Origin: Lentimicrobiaceae bacterium
GTDB lineage: Bacteria > Bacteroidota > Bacteroidia > Bacteroidales > JAGONC01
Direction: 5' to 3'
Assembly: GCA_017993235.1 (NCBI GenBank)
Contig: JAGONC010000003.1
Location: 62,001-126,000, forward strand
DNA: 64,000 nucleotides
In this document: positions 37,720 to 46,029 of the stretch, one piece after another
Numbering within the stretch: the stretch's first letter is position 1
How the letters are laid out: each line of letters begins with the position of its first letter
Notes under the pieces: generated by a model
The model's database searches: none
Told to the model about the DNA's origin: nothing
Seen by the model: the letters and a program-made list of their open reading frames with translations, nothing else
Made by a program: the position numbers and the translations under genes

Positions 37720-40700
37720 TTAAAACAGCAATAACTGATCTTCCTTTGGGTTTCTTTTCCTTTCCGCATGTAAAACTTCGGTCAGGTCCTTCTCTATCGG
37801 GTCCAGAAAGGAGCTTCTCTTCAGCTGAAAAGTCCTTCCCATCAGCATGCGCTGTGAGGCATGACTGAGATACAGGTGTTTCTTCGCTCTGGTCATCCCA
37901 ACGTACAACAGTCTCCTCTCTTCTTCCGGATCTGTTTTCAATCCCTCAAAAAGTGAAAAGGGCAACAGGCCTTCTTCGCAGCCGACGATGAACACACATC
38001 GGAATTCAAGACCCTTCGAGGCATGCAGGGTCATCAAACGGACACTTTCCGTTTCAGCCTGCAATGTATCCGAACTGGTTCCCAGTTCAGTGAATTGCAG
38101 AAAAGAACCCTGTTCATTTCCGTGGTTTACTGCCAATGCGAACAACTTTTTCATTGCCGGCTCATCCGGATCGGGCCGGCTTTTTAAAAAGGATTGTGAA
38201 ACGACACGTACAGTTTCTTCAACGCTGAGTCCCTGAATGGCTTGCTGAACTTGATCAGGATGGAAGGGGATGACATCCCCCTCATGATATAGTTTCTTGA
38301 AGAGCAGCCGGTTTTCAGGATTGCGGGCCAGCTTCATCAGGTCAAGGATGGTCCGGACCGGTTTCTGCCGGAAGAAGGGATCTTCTGCCACTTTCTGATA
38401 GGGGATGCTGTGATCATGAAATGCCTTTTCCAGCACCGTCATCTGTCGCCCTATCCGGCACAGAACCGCAAAGTCTGACAGGCTGCTGATCCCCTCATCC
38501 TTTTCACCGGAGCTGATCTGGCTGTCCATCGAAAAAAACCTCAGCCCCCCGATCATCTTCTCAACCGTGCGGGCGACAAACTCAGCTTCGCTGCGATCCG
38601 TCGGATGACTCACGATCTTGATCCTGATATCCTTCTTGATTCCATAAAGCACGGGAGGTTCCTCAACCGTATGTTGGATGACCTGCTGAGACGCCTGAAG
38701 GATCTGATCAGAACAGCGGTAGCTTTTTGTTAGACCATAGATGGATGCATGGGGAAAATCCGTTCTGAACCGGTTGATGAACCTGACACTGGCTCCCCGG
38801 AAGCCGTAGATCGCCTGGTTGGGATCCCCGATCACAAAAAGGTTCGGCTTCTCCTCCGGCATCAGCGACCGGATCAGTTCAACCTGCGCCTGATTGATGT
38901 CCTGATACTCATCGATCAATATCCACCCGTATCGCTGGCGCCAGGTTGCGGCAATCCCGGGATGATTTCGCATCAGGATGACCGATTCATAGATAAGATC
39001 ATCCAGATCATAGAGGTTGTTCTGTGCGAGATACGATTGATATGCCCTGATGTAACCTTCATGATCCTCTTCGGGTGAGATGACATTGACCTCCTGTTTG
39101 AGGCGGGTTATTTTCTCCGATAGGTCCGGAATAAGCTTTTTATCAGCATTATTCGCGTTTGACAGGATATACGTTTTCTCCTCTTCATTGATGATGGTAA
39201 AGGGACTCTTCCTCCCTGTGCTGATTGCATTTTCCTTTAAAATGGCATATCCCAGCTGATGGAAGGTGCATAAAGTCAGTCGATGGCAAACGGATTCTCC
39301 TGCAAGGATCTTCATCCTTTCTTTTATCTCACCGGCTGCTTTGTTGGTAAATGTGATACCGAGTATTTTTTCCGGTTCAATGTTGTGGTGGTTGATCAGG
39401 TATGCGATCCGCTGGGTCAGAACCCGGGTCTTCCCCGTGCCGGGGCCAGCAATGACCAGAGCCGGGCCGGTGTAATGTTCAATGGCTTGCTGCTGATCGA
39501 CATTAACTTCATTATCAACACCTTCTCTCTTTTCACCCTCTGTCCTCATCCCCTCGCCAACTGCCTCCTGCTTCCCGCTTCCCGCTTCCTGCTTCCCGCC
39601 TCCTGCCTCCTGCTTCCCGCCTCCCGCTTCCCCGATCCACAGCCCCCCCTGCCCCAGCCTTTCCACTTCTCCCTTGCGAAACACCCGGATCTGGCCGAAT
39701 TCACCATCATAACCGGGTTTAATGATGACGTTCCCCAGCCTCATCCGGCGAATGGCCTCCAGCATGACCACGCCGGCATAACCTTCGATTTCATCAAGGT
39801 TCTTATGTAAAAGAATAGAAAATTCGTTCCCGGCCTTCTGGATGAGATTCTGGTACGCTATTCTGACCTGCTTGGTTTCTGATCCCAGCCCGTGTATTTC
39901 CGAGAGGAGCTCCTTCAGTGGGGTCAGGGAATAAAAGGGAAGCCGGTTGGGTTTTGAGGTACCATCCTTCCGGTCAGCCAGCTCATTGACACGGTTCAAT
40001 ACCCCCATGGTAACCGGCTTATGGCATACCGGGCAGATGCCACCGTGCCGGAGGGTTTCTTCCGGATCCCAGCATACCCCGCATTTCCGGTGCCCCGCAT
40101 AATGATATTTTCCCTCCTGCGGGAAAAAATCAATGGTCCCAAGACACTGACCTGGATCTCCTGTTTTCAGTGCTCCGACAATGGCATCATATTCCAGACG
40201 GGTATGAAAGATATTGGCATTTCTACCCAGCTTTTCCGGTGAATGTGCGTCGGAATTTGAGACCAGAGTATACTGATCAAGAAAGCTGCATCGCCAGTTC
40301 ATGGGTGGATCGCTTGACAGGCCTGTTTCGACTGCGTAAATGAATGGAGAAAGGTCAGCATAGCATTCTTCGATGGAATCAAAGCCTGACTGTGCACCCA
40401 GGGCCGAGAACCATGGAGTCCAGATATGCGCAGGGATGAAGAAGACCGATTCGTTGCACGATAGTGTCAGTTCCAGCAGGTCACGCGAGTCCATTCCCAG
40501 AATGGGGCGCCCATCAGACGTGATGTTGAACCGGTACCGGAGCAGAGCCTTCTGAATTCGTTCAACCGTCTGAAAATCAGGAGCAAGGATGACATTGTGA
40601 ACTTTTCGGACCCTGCCGGCTTTTTTATAGATATTGCTGATCTCGGCCGAAAGGAGAAACCTTGTCCGTTCGTTGTCCTGTTCCCTGGATAAGAAAGGGA

Positions 40701-40920
40701 TGGACTTTCTGAAAGCGGGCTTCAGCGTGAAGAGGCCGGATTCGGCAGGTTCCAGTTTTTCCCTGAGTTCACTGATCCAGCCCGGGTGAGTGAAATCTCC
40801 TGTGCCCACCACGCGGATCCCTTTGATCCGCGCCCAGTAATCCAGGAACTCCGGTTGCAGCTCCCGGCTGGTCGCCACCGAGAAATGGGAGTGGATATGG
40901 AGGTCGGCGATGAAGGGCAT
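37720..40920 (-). CDS. Fusion: endonuclease Q-like PHP protein plus UvrD/Rep-type helicase
   Basis: 1066 aa. Residues 1-425 match the EndoQ family (old TIGR00375): PHP metal motif DLHIHSHFS (D6, H8, H10, H12), GTGDFTHPGW, IPAHIWTPWF, SNSDAHSP, and a zinc finger C280-x2-C283...C296-x2-C299. In archaea and Bacillus EndoQ nicks DNA 5' of deaminated bases. Residues about 431-470 are a linker with three tandem AGGGKQE-type heptads. Residues 475-1066 are a superfamily 1A helicase: Walker A GPGTGKT (492-498), GITFTNKAAGEI, LIDEYQDINQAQ, GDPNQAIYGFRG, LTKSYRC, LMTLHASKGLEF, LLYVGMTRAKK. Inference: a single-chain repair enzyme that nicks at deaminated bases and unwinds. Only a partial 2B region is visible. 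A large RNA candidate lies just upstream. Confidence 0.88.
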   Translation of the reverse strand: MPFIADLHIHSHFSVATSRELQPEFLDYWARIKGIRVVGTGDFTHPGWISELREKLEPAESGLFTLKPAFRKSIPFLSREQDNERTRFLLSAEISNIYKKAGRVRKVHNVILAPDFQTVERIQKALLRYRFNITSDGRPILGMDSRDLLELTLSCNESVFFIPAHIWTPWFSALGAQSGFDSIEECYADLSPFIYAVETGLSSDPPMNWRCSFLDQYTLVSNSDAHSPEKLGRNANIFHTRLEYDAIVGALKTGDPGQCLGTIDFFPQEGKYHYAGHRKCGVCWDPEETLRHGGICPVCHKPVTMGVLNRVNELADRKDGTSKPNRLPFYSLTPLKELLSEIHGLGSETKQVRIAYQNLIQKAGNEFSILLHKNLDEIEGYAGVVMLEAIRRMRLGNVIIKPGYDGEFGQIRVFRKGEVERLGQGGLWIGEAGGGKQEAGGGKQEAGSGKQEAVGEGMRTEGEKREGVDNEVNVDQQQAIEHYTGPALVIAGPGTGKTRVLTQRIAYLINHHNIEPEKILGITFTNKAAGEIKERMKILAGESVCHRLTLCTFHQLGYAILKENAISTGRKSPFTIINEEEKTYILSNANNADKKLIPDLSEKITRLKQEVNVISPEEDHEGYIRAYQSYLAQNNLYDLDDLIYESVILMRNHPGIAATWRQRYGWILIDEYQDINQAQVELIRSLMPEEKPNLFVIGDPNQAIYGFRGASVRFINRFRTDFPHASIYGLTKSYRCSDQILQASQQVIQHTVEEPPVLYGIKKDIRIKIVSHPTDRSEAEFVARTVEKMIGGLRFFSMDSQISSGEKDEGISSLSDFAVLCRIGRQMTVLEKAFHDHSIPYQKVAEDPFFRQKPVRTILDLMKLARNPENRLLFKKLYHEGDVIPFHPDQVQQAIQGLSVEETVRVVSQSFLKSRPDPDEPAMKKLFALAVNHGNEQGSFLQFTELGTSSDTLQAETESVRLMTLHASKGLEFRCVFIVGCEEGLLPFSLFEGLKTDPEEERRLLYVGMTRAKKHLYLSHASQRMLMGRTFQLKRSSFLDPIEKDLTEVLHAERKRNPKEDQLLLF
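39565..39627 (-). repeat. In-frame 21-bp tandem repeat in the EndoQ-helicase linker
   Basis: Three copies of 21 bp encoding AGGGKQE, AGGGKQE, AGSGKQE (residues 432-452). On the plus strand it reads as CTGCTTCCCGC/CTGCCTCCTGC words, like intergenic simple-word repeats. Confidence 0.8.
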
Positions 40921-40978
40921 GAAGGTTTCAGGTTTCAGGTTGCAAGTTACAGAAAAAAGTTAAATGTAAAAAATTAAC

Positions 40979-41033
40979 CTGCAACTTGTTATCCCGCTAA
41001 TGCGGGGATCTCGGCTGCGCCTCGACCTGCAAT
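40979..41033 (-). repeat. Dispersed palindromic intergenic repeat, family 1, copy C
   Basis: On the minus strand ATTGCAGGTCGAGGCGCAGC, then GAGATCCCCGCATTAGCGGG, then ATAACAAGTTGCAGG. Very close to copy A (7461-7513). It lies between the RNA candidate and the EndoQ-helicase start codon. Confidence 0.75.
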
Positions 41034-41035
41034 CC

Positions 41036-41562
41036 TTAAAACACAAACGGGAAACCGCTCTTTCGAAGCAATTTCCCGTTTCCCGTGCAGCGGCCGTAGC
41101 CGGTTGCACAAGCCAAGTTACTGTTATTCTGACTGATCCACCTCGGTTGGGTCCGTAGACCCTTCTGTATTGGACCCGGGTTTGGCCGCACACTCCCTTT
41201 CGGTTGCTGCCTTCTCCGCCCCCCTTCCTTTTCAAGCGATTTCCGCTGACCTGGACTCCGGAGAGTCCCTCTTTTCGGAAATCCGATCCGGCGCTTCCCA
41301 CTCCGTAGAGGGTACTTGCTTCCGGATCGCTGACCCTTCAAGCTGGCAAACTTTGTTCGCAATTGCTTGCTCCCCTGTTTGCCTGAACGGACTTTCTCCC
41401 TTCCGGGCTACTCCTCCGAGCCACTTGATTTCAGGATTGCCATCCCACCCCAATATCCTTGCGAATACCCGGGCTGAATGACCGGTGTCCCCCTGTTGCA
41501 CTTTTTCAAGGAACTTATGTGAGATCCCACACTCGTCCAGTTAGCCTTTTATCTCTCACTTG
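41036..41562 (-). ncRNA. Large structured RNA candidate of unknown class (~527 nt)
   Basis: No family-like protein in any frame (three overlapping minus frames are open only because stop codons are rare in this GC-rich block), but dense in hairpins. Read on the minus strand: GTGCA...CGGC-UACG-GCCG...TGCAC (41085-41109), GGGTC-UACG-GACCC (41148-41162), GGACTC-UCCG-GAGTCC (41253-41268), CTC-UACG-GAG (41301-41310) inside an 8-bp helix CGATCCGG/CCGGATCG (41284-41291 with 41322-41329), GGCAAAC/GTTTGCC (41345-41351 with 41376-41382), GGCT/AGCC (41406-41422), GGAT/ATCC (41434-41445). All four named tetraloops are UNCG closed by C-G. A promoter lies at 41569-41600 and a terminator-like stem at 41045-41081. 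Not tmRNA, SRP RNA, 6S or clear RNase P RNA. It could alternatively be a long 5' leader of the EndoQ-helicase gene. Confidence 0.7.
41045..41081 (-). terminator. Terminator-like stem at the 3' end of the RNA candidate
   Basis: Perfect 10-bp inverted repeat AAACGGGAAA / TTTCCCGTTT with a 17-base loop, followed on the minus strand by GTGTTTT. Confidence 0.6.
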
Positions 41563-41568
41563 GTGATG

Positions 41569-41600
41569 TAAAATTACAACCATGATGAGCATAAAAGCAA
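41569..41600 (-). promoter_or_regulatory. Bacteroidota-type promoter for the RNA candidate
   Basis: On the minus strand TTG (41598-41600), 21 bp, TAatTTTa (41569-41576). The predicted start at about 41562 coincides with the beginning of the structured block. The rest of the 41601-41694 gap is AT-rich, with the palindrome-like GTTATGAACAATTGTTAATAAC and no gene. Confidence 0.55.
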
Positions 41601-41694
41601 GTTTTATCCTTGATCTGTATCCACATTTTACACACACCGGTTATGAACAATTGTTAATAACTTTTAACTCGCCAAACAAATGATAAAGAGGTAG

Positions 41695-43533
41695 TTACTT
41701 TTCCTTTTTGAAGATCAGCCGGCGCTTGTTGATATCGTTCCATTCGTTGATCAGCGCGCGGAGCTCCTCATAATGCTGCAGAGAAATTTCCTGCATGGTC
41801 AGTTTTAGCTCTCTGAATACCGAAACCGTCTGCTTTTTAGCTGCAATTTTCACCGTAACGGTACCGACCGGATTAACCATAACGGAGTTTTCACTTTCGG
41901 TGATCAGGTGGAGGGTGGCGGGGAGTTCCAGGGAATAGGAATAAGATTCCTGAAGCGGAAACGGGATCTCAAGGGGCGCCTTTCGCGATGCATTCAGAAA
42001 ATTCATCGGAAATCCATTGAATCCGTTTTTGAATACAGGAAGCTCAAGGAAGCAATATTCATCCTGTTCTTTAAAGGCCCGGGGGCATTCCGTTTCCCAG
42101 AGCAGGAGGGATTGCTCCGGCCCGGAAGCCTTTACGGTAGTAGATTTGATAAAACCGGAAGATGCGAATGAAGTCCAGACACCCTTTACATAATCCGTGT
42201 CTCTTTTCATAGCCATCCAGGGATTATAGATCTTTTCAAGGTTGGCGGAGATCGATCCCGACAAACGGATTGCCGTGTCGATCATCAAATGAAATTCAGC
42301 GTCAAGGATGCCGGCCTGGGGCGGAACCGTTTTTATCTCTAGGTAAGAAGCAACAGGATTAAGTTGAACGAGTGAATTTCCCAGGAGGGCTGTCCTCATG
42401 CCCTGATCATCCGTGCGCACTCCGGATAGCAGTACAGAACCCCATTCTTCATCGGTCACTTCTACAGCAAAACCTTTCATGGCGGGAAGACACCCAATGG
42501 ATCTGTCCATCAATTCGTTTGGTAAGATGGCAGAAAGACTGGCCGCATATCCGGCCTCCTTCAGCAAGGCACAGAGCAGCACATTCTTTTCAGCTTCTGT
42601 TCCGCCGTTGCTGAGCCAGGTTTCTTCAGCAGTGCGCACCCGGTATCCTGTATACTCAAGCGGCACATCAAAAAGATTGAACTCTTCCACAACCAGCTTT
42701 TGAATGGCAAGGACCCGGCAGAAAGGATCTGATTGCCCGTGCTTGATATCTACCAGTCTTTCTTCCATTTCCCGGTTTACATTCCAGTGAAAAGCTTCCT
42801 GGGACAGAAAGGCGGCGAAGGCTTCGTCAAAATTATGGCCTGCTGAGAAGATAAGGGTGGGCAGGTACTTTGTGTCCGAAGGGAGAAAAGGTTCCTGTGC
42901 CCTGGCTTTTAAAGGAGAAAATGTCCATATAAAACGTTTTCTTCCATTTTCCCGGTAAACCTCGGGTGCGGTCCGTAAATGAAGCATTTTATGATACAGC
43001 TCGACGGAATCCGGGATGTCGACGGTAATTACCTGGTTCCTGACAGGTGACGAGGCGACCAGCACCTCTTTTGCCATCAGTGCAGGATAATAGCCCGAAG
43101 CTGTCGTGATGGTATAATCCAGATAAATAACAGCTCCCACCTCCAGGCCGGTGTGGGTTATGACCATTTCCCTCAGATGGAGCGCATCAGGAAAATTGGC
43201 GGCAAACCTGGGCAGCACTTCATTAAAGGCATTTTCGGGAGTCATCACTTTCTTCCCATCGGCCATTACCGTATACGCTTCATTAATTTGAAGTTTCTGA
43301 TAACGTGGATCATAAACGACAAATGTCTCCCCATATAGCGAATGAAAAGCAAAATGGGTAAGGATCCTTAACTCTTTGATCACCCGGTTTTCCATGCTGC
43401 CATCCGCATTCAGGCGGTATTCCTTGACGATCCGGGTATATTCCGCATCCGTTTCCGGTTCCTGTGCCAACAGATGCGTGCATAGCAGGGATCCGCAACC
43501 GGCCAGCAATGCACTTACGATGAGCTTTCGCAT
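41695..43533 (-). CDS. DUF3857-domain secreted protein, transglutaminase triad lost
   Basis: 612 aa from ATG 43533; a strong Shine-Dalgarno-like AGGAGG six bases upstream, unusual for this phylum, supports this start over 43569. Signal peptide MRKLIVSALLAGCGSLLCTHLLAQ; the Cys are not in a clean lipobox. DUF3857 domain at about 40-230, then a transglutaminase-like core whose Cys position is Thr (NGGTEAEKNVLLCALLKEAG) and whose His block is KGFAVEV, so it should be inactive as a peptidase. Neighbour of an intact paralogue (43646-45598) on the same strand, 112 bp apart, echoing the intact/degenerate pairing at 33.8-37.7 kb. Confidence 0.83.
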   Translation of the reverse strand: MRKLIVSALLAGCGSLLCTHLLAQEPETDAEYTRIVKEYRLNADGSMENRVIKELRILTHFAFHSLYGETFVVYDPRYQKLQINEAYTVMADGKKVMTPENAFNEVLPRFAANFPDALHLREMVITHTGLEVGAVIYLDYTITTASGYYPALMAKEVLVASSPVRNQVITVDIPDSVELYHKMLHLRTAPEVYRENGRKRFIWTFSPLKARAQEPFLPSDTKYLPTLIFSAGHNFDEAFAAFLSQEAFHWNVNREMEERLVDIKHGQSDPFCRVLAIQKLVVEEFNLFDVPLEYTGYRVRTAEETWLSNGGTEAEKNVLLCALLKEAGYAASLSAILPNELMDRSIGCLPAMKGFAVEVTDEEWGSVLLSGVRTDDQGMRTALLGNSLVQLNPVASYLEIKTVPPQAGILDAEFHLMIDTAIRLSGSISANLEKIYNPWMAMKRDTDYVKGVWTSFASSGFIKSTTVKASGPEQSLLLWETECPRAFKEQDEYCFLELPVFKNGFNGFPMNFLNASRKAPLEIPFPLQESYSYSLELPATLHLITESENSVMVNPVGTVTVKIAAKKQTVSVFRELKLTMQEISLQHYEELRALINEWNDINKRRLIFKKEK

Positions 43534-43574
43534 ATTTCCTCCTCTTAATGAATTACATACATCCTTCAACTAGT

Positions 43575-43632
43575 TCCCAGAACAACAAATAACCATGAAT
43601 AACTATGAATGACCAGGAATAACCCCTCATTC
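43575..43632 (-). repeat. GGTTATTCATGG-type word repeat
   Basis: On the minus strand four degenerate copies of GGTTATTCNTGGTTATT/GGTCATTCATAG. Same words as the flank of the family-2 palindromic element. Confidence 0.55.
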
Positions 43633-43645
43633 CCACCCATAACCC

Positions 43646-45598
43646 TTACCGCCTCTCCAGAATCACCATCCTTTCCGCAAACTCATGCTGGGCCTTCACC
43701 GCTTGGCGGTAGTCGGGCCAATCCTGCGGATCATAAATACGTTTTCCATAGACAGCTTTTTCGGTTACCCTGATCGAATTTCCGCTCTGGAGGATACTGC
43801 CGTCGAAAGAAGCTGCCATTCCGGGTGTGCTTTTTGAAAAGGAAGATGGAGAAGCCGAATACCCGTCGGGAAGCGTAATCGTTTCATCCATTTCAATCCA
43901 GCGCGAGCAACGGTCTCTGAAGGGGAACTTCCGGATTTCCGGTGCGGTGTTCGTATACAGATGCGGCATGATCCTTTTAAACAGCCCGGAAGAGATCAAT
44001 GGCTGAAAAATGATTTCCCGAATGGAAACGAGCGCATAATTGGGGATCTGGTAGGATATCTTCAGGGTAATCGGTCCGGATAAATACTGGTACGGATCCC
44101 CAAAATCGCAGGAAACCAGTTCTGCCTGCGGGGCGATCTTCTGCAACTCTGTCTCCATCAGTCCCTGCCAGGCAGATCGGTAGGATCGGGTAAACATACC
44201 CCTGACGGCAGCATCGGATTGACCTTCCGCTGTCAGTTCAAAAGAGCCGGTATAGTTGCCCTCCGCATCAAGCTCTGCTGTACCCCTGATCCGGATAAAA
44301 TGATCCCCGGGAGGAGAGATGGGCGTTATGGCAAGGTCGGCGCTCTCGGGCACACCCATCAGGTAATTCTGCTGCTGTTCAGCGCTTGACCAGAGTTCTC
44401 GGATAAAAGGCACCCAGGTAGGATCCAGGAGCTCATACGCACCATCGGATCGTTTTACCACGGTGACGCAATGGTTGAACTGATCAGCCGGGATATATTC
44501 GATCCGGGATCCTGCCATGGTCATGGCAGGATAGGATTCAAAGCCGGCGGCACGCAGCATGGTGATCAGCATGCCCGCTTTATCCTTGCAGACGCCACAG
44601 CGGTCGGTAAAGGTCATGTTGCCCGTATGAAGGGTAAAGCCTTCGCCTTCCCCCATCGAGAGGCCCGAATATCGGATCTCATCCGCTACCCAGTGGGTCA
44701 GCAGACTGATCGAATCGGTTTCTGTTTCAGCATCTTTCAGGATTTCATCCACCTTGGCATGGATTTCTGCAGTGGGTAAAAAACTTCCGTAATCCTCATT
44801 GACTCCGTAAAACCAGAGGGATTTGGCATTCCAGTCGGGACTGGTGGAGAGCAAGAGCTTCGGGGCAACATCGGAAAGAGCGACCATACCGGGTTCTGAT
44901 TTGACCGGGAGCATTTCCTTCATGGTAAAGGTATAATGCATTTTTTCATTCCGAAGCCATGCCGATGACTGAACTTCACCATTGTACATTTCGTACTGAA
45001 GCGTCTTCTCCCTGGGAATGATCACCTGGTAGCACTTGATTTTCACCGGCTGACTGCTCCAGAACTCAACAATATCATAGAAATGACCCTTCATTGGCGG
45101 GACGTACCGCTCATCTTCCTCCTCCAGTTGCAGCAAAGCATAAGTAAATCCTTTTCTGAATAAAAAGACCTCCACGGCGTCACCCGGTTCCAACCGGCCG
45201 ATTTCGATCATCTTTTCCCGTGCCCCCCAGTATATCCCCCTGGCAGGGGCAGGATAATCCACCACCTGACCCGGATCGGATTCCCTGCGGGTACCATCTT
45301 TTTTATAGACAACGGTTTTCCTGATCTCGACAAAGGCGGATAGAGGATCATAATCGATCTTAATGACACTGAGGCTCTTTGCACCTTTGGCATTTAAAAC
45401 TTTATACAGCCTGTGCATGGTGACATAACTCAGTCCGCTTTCCTGCACGTCAACCTGTGTACTGTCGAATATGGTGATTATGTCGGCATCCGGGTAATCA
45501 GCGACATCGCCCGCTTTTTTAATCTGATCCTCAATGGGATCTGCTGACAGAAAAATGGGTATCTGAAAGCATAAAAGGAAGAAAATCGTTTTTATCAT
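43646..45598 (-). CDS. DUF3857/transglutaminase-like secreted protein, triad intact
   Basis: 650 aa from ATG 45598 (a TTG at 45607 adds three residues). Signal peptide MIKTIFFLLCFQIPIFLSA. DUF3857 domain in the first ~240 residues; transglutaminase core with catalytic Cys in DRCGVCKDKAGML, His in QFNHCVTVV and Asp in ELLDPTWVP, the standard triad. The C-terminal ~190 residues are beta-rich (RIRGTAELDAEGNYTGSFEL). Likely a periplasmic cysteine protease or amide-forming enzyme; the target is unknown. Fourth DUF3857 gene of the window and the one with the most canonical active site. Confidence 0.87.
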   Translation of the reverse strand: MIKTIFFLLCFQIPIFLSADPIEDQIKKAGDVADYPDADIITIFDSTQVDVQESGLSYVTMHRLYKVLNAKGAKSLSVIKIDYDPLSAFVEIRKTVVYKKDGTRRESDPGQVVDYPAPARGIYWGAREKMIEIGRLEPGDAVEVFLFRKGFTYALLQLEEEDERYVPPMKGHFYDIVEFWSSQPVKIKCYQVIIPREKTLQYEMYNGEVQSSAWLRNEKMHYTFTMKEMLPVKSEPGMVALSDVAPKLLLSTSPDWNAKSLWFYGVNEDYGSFLPTAEIHAKVDEILKDAETETDSISLLTHWVADEIRYSGLSMGEGEGFTLHTGNMTFTDRCGVCKDKAGMLITMLRAAGFESYPAMTMAGSRIEYIPADQFNHCVTVVKRSDGAYELLDPTWVPFIRELWSSAEQQQNYLMGVPESADLAITPISPPGDHFIRIRGTAELDAEGNYTGSFELTAEGQSDAAVRGMFTRSYRSAWQGLMETELQKIAPQAELVSCDFGDPYQYLSGPITLKISYQIPNYALVSIREIIFQPLISSGLFKRIMPHLYTNTAPEIRKFPFRDRCSRWIEMDETITLPDGYSASPSSFSKSTPGMAASFDGSILQSGNSIRVTEKAVYGKRIYDPQDWPDYRQAVKAQHEFAERMVILERR

Positions 45599-45699
45599 AG
45601 GTGTCAAAAACAGAGGTTAATCGAATAGCGCCGGTAAAAATATTAAAAAAAACGCGAAAATATGCACCGGGGCTTTTCCCCGCATCAGGCTTTTTCAGG

Positions 45700-45707
45700 T
45701 ACCTTTG
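45700..45707 (+). promoter_or_regulatory. Probable -7 element (TACCTTTG)
   Basis: Perfect TAnnTTTG, 41 bp before the ATG at 45749. A TTTT run 22 bp upstream may serve as a weak -33. Confidence 0.55.
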
Positions 45708-45748
45708 TAAAAGTCAGACCATCGGTAATCGTTTCATCTTTTTTCATA

Positions 45749-46027
45749 ATGGTCAAGCAAAAGCAGTACATCAGAGCCTTTCAACGGGCCGGAGCTACTG
45801 ATGAGGCGCATTCCCGTACCCTTGAAGATCTTCACCTCAGGGATACGCCGATGTTCAGACGTATGATCAAGAAGGGCATGTTTGTGGCCTGCCATGATGA
45901 CCGTTTTTACCTCAATGAACCGGTTGTCAATATTTTCCTGATGAACAGGCAATATTTTCTGCGTATTCTTTTTATTCTTATCCTGATCCTGGTAATCGCC
46001 TACATTACCGGTTCCCTTTTGAAGTGA
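45749..46027 (+). CDS. Small single-pass membrane protein, unknown
   Basis: 92 aa. Basic, helical N-terminal ~65 residues (MVKQKQYIRAFQRAGATDEAHSRTLEDLHLRDTPMFRRMIKKGMF) and one C-terminal membrane helix (about 69-88, FLRILFILILILVIAYITGS). The pattern of a conserved LxxLxLRDTPMFRRMxxxGVF-like stretch suggests a real conserved protein, but I do not recognise the family. ATG 45749 is preferred over the open frame from 45662 because the promoter element lies at 45700. The stop codon is 2 bp from that of tadA (convergent). Confidence 0.65.
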   Translation: MVKQKQYIRAFQRAGATDEAHSRTLEDLHLRDTPMFRRMIKKGMFVACHDDRFYLNEPVVNIFLMNRQYFLRILFILILILVIAYITGSLLK

Positions 46028-46029
46028 AA

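Noticed and set aside
41036..41501. Three overlapping open frames on the minus strand within the RNA block (89, 108, 113 codons)
   Set aside because: Composition is low in stop codons because of GC-rich structure; the translations are Arg/Ser/Gly-rich with no recognisable fold, and the best start codons fall inside helices.
41036..41562. RNase P RNA as identity of the structured RNA
   Set aside because: A GAAAGTCCG block (minus strand, near 41389-41397) and an ACAGTAACTTGGCTT block (about 41114-41128) resemble the two strands of helix P4 at about the right spacing, but the near-universal central motifs (ACAGAGA... and GGTAAGGGTGAAA/GGTAAGAGC) and a P2 partner are absent. A covariance search should still be run.
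41612..41665. Chromosomal origin
   Set aside because: GTATCCACA (41617-41625) and TTATGAACA (41641-41649) are each one base from the DnaA box and the area is AT-rich, but two imperfect boxes without dnaA, dnaN or a box cluster are not enough.
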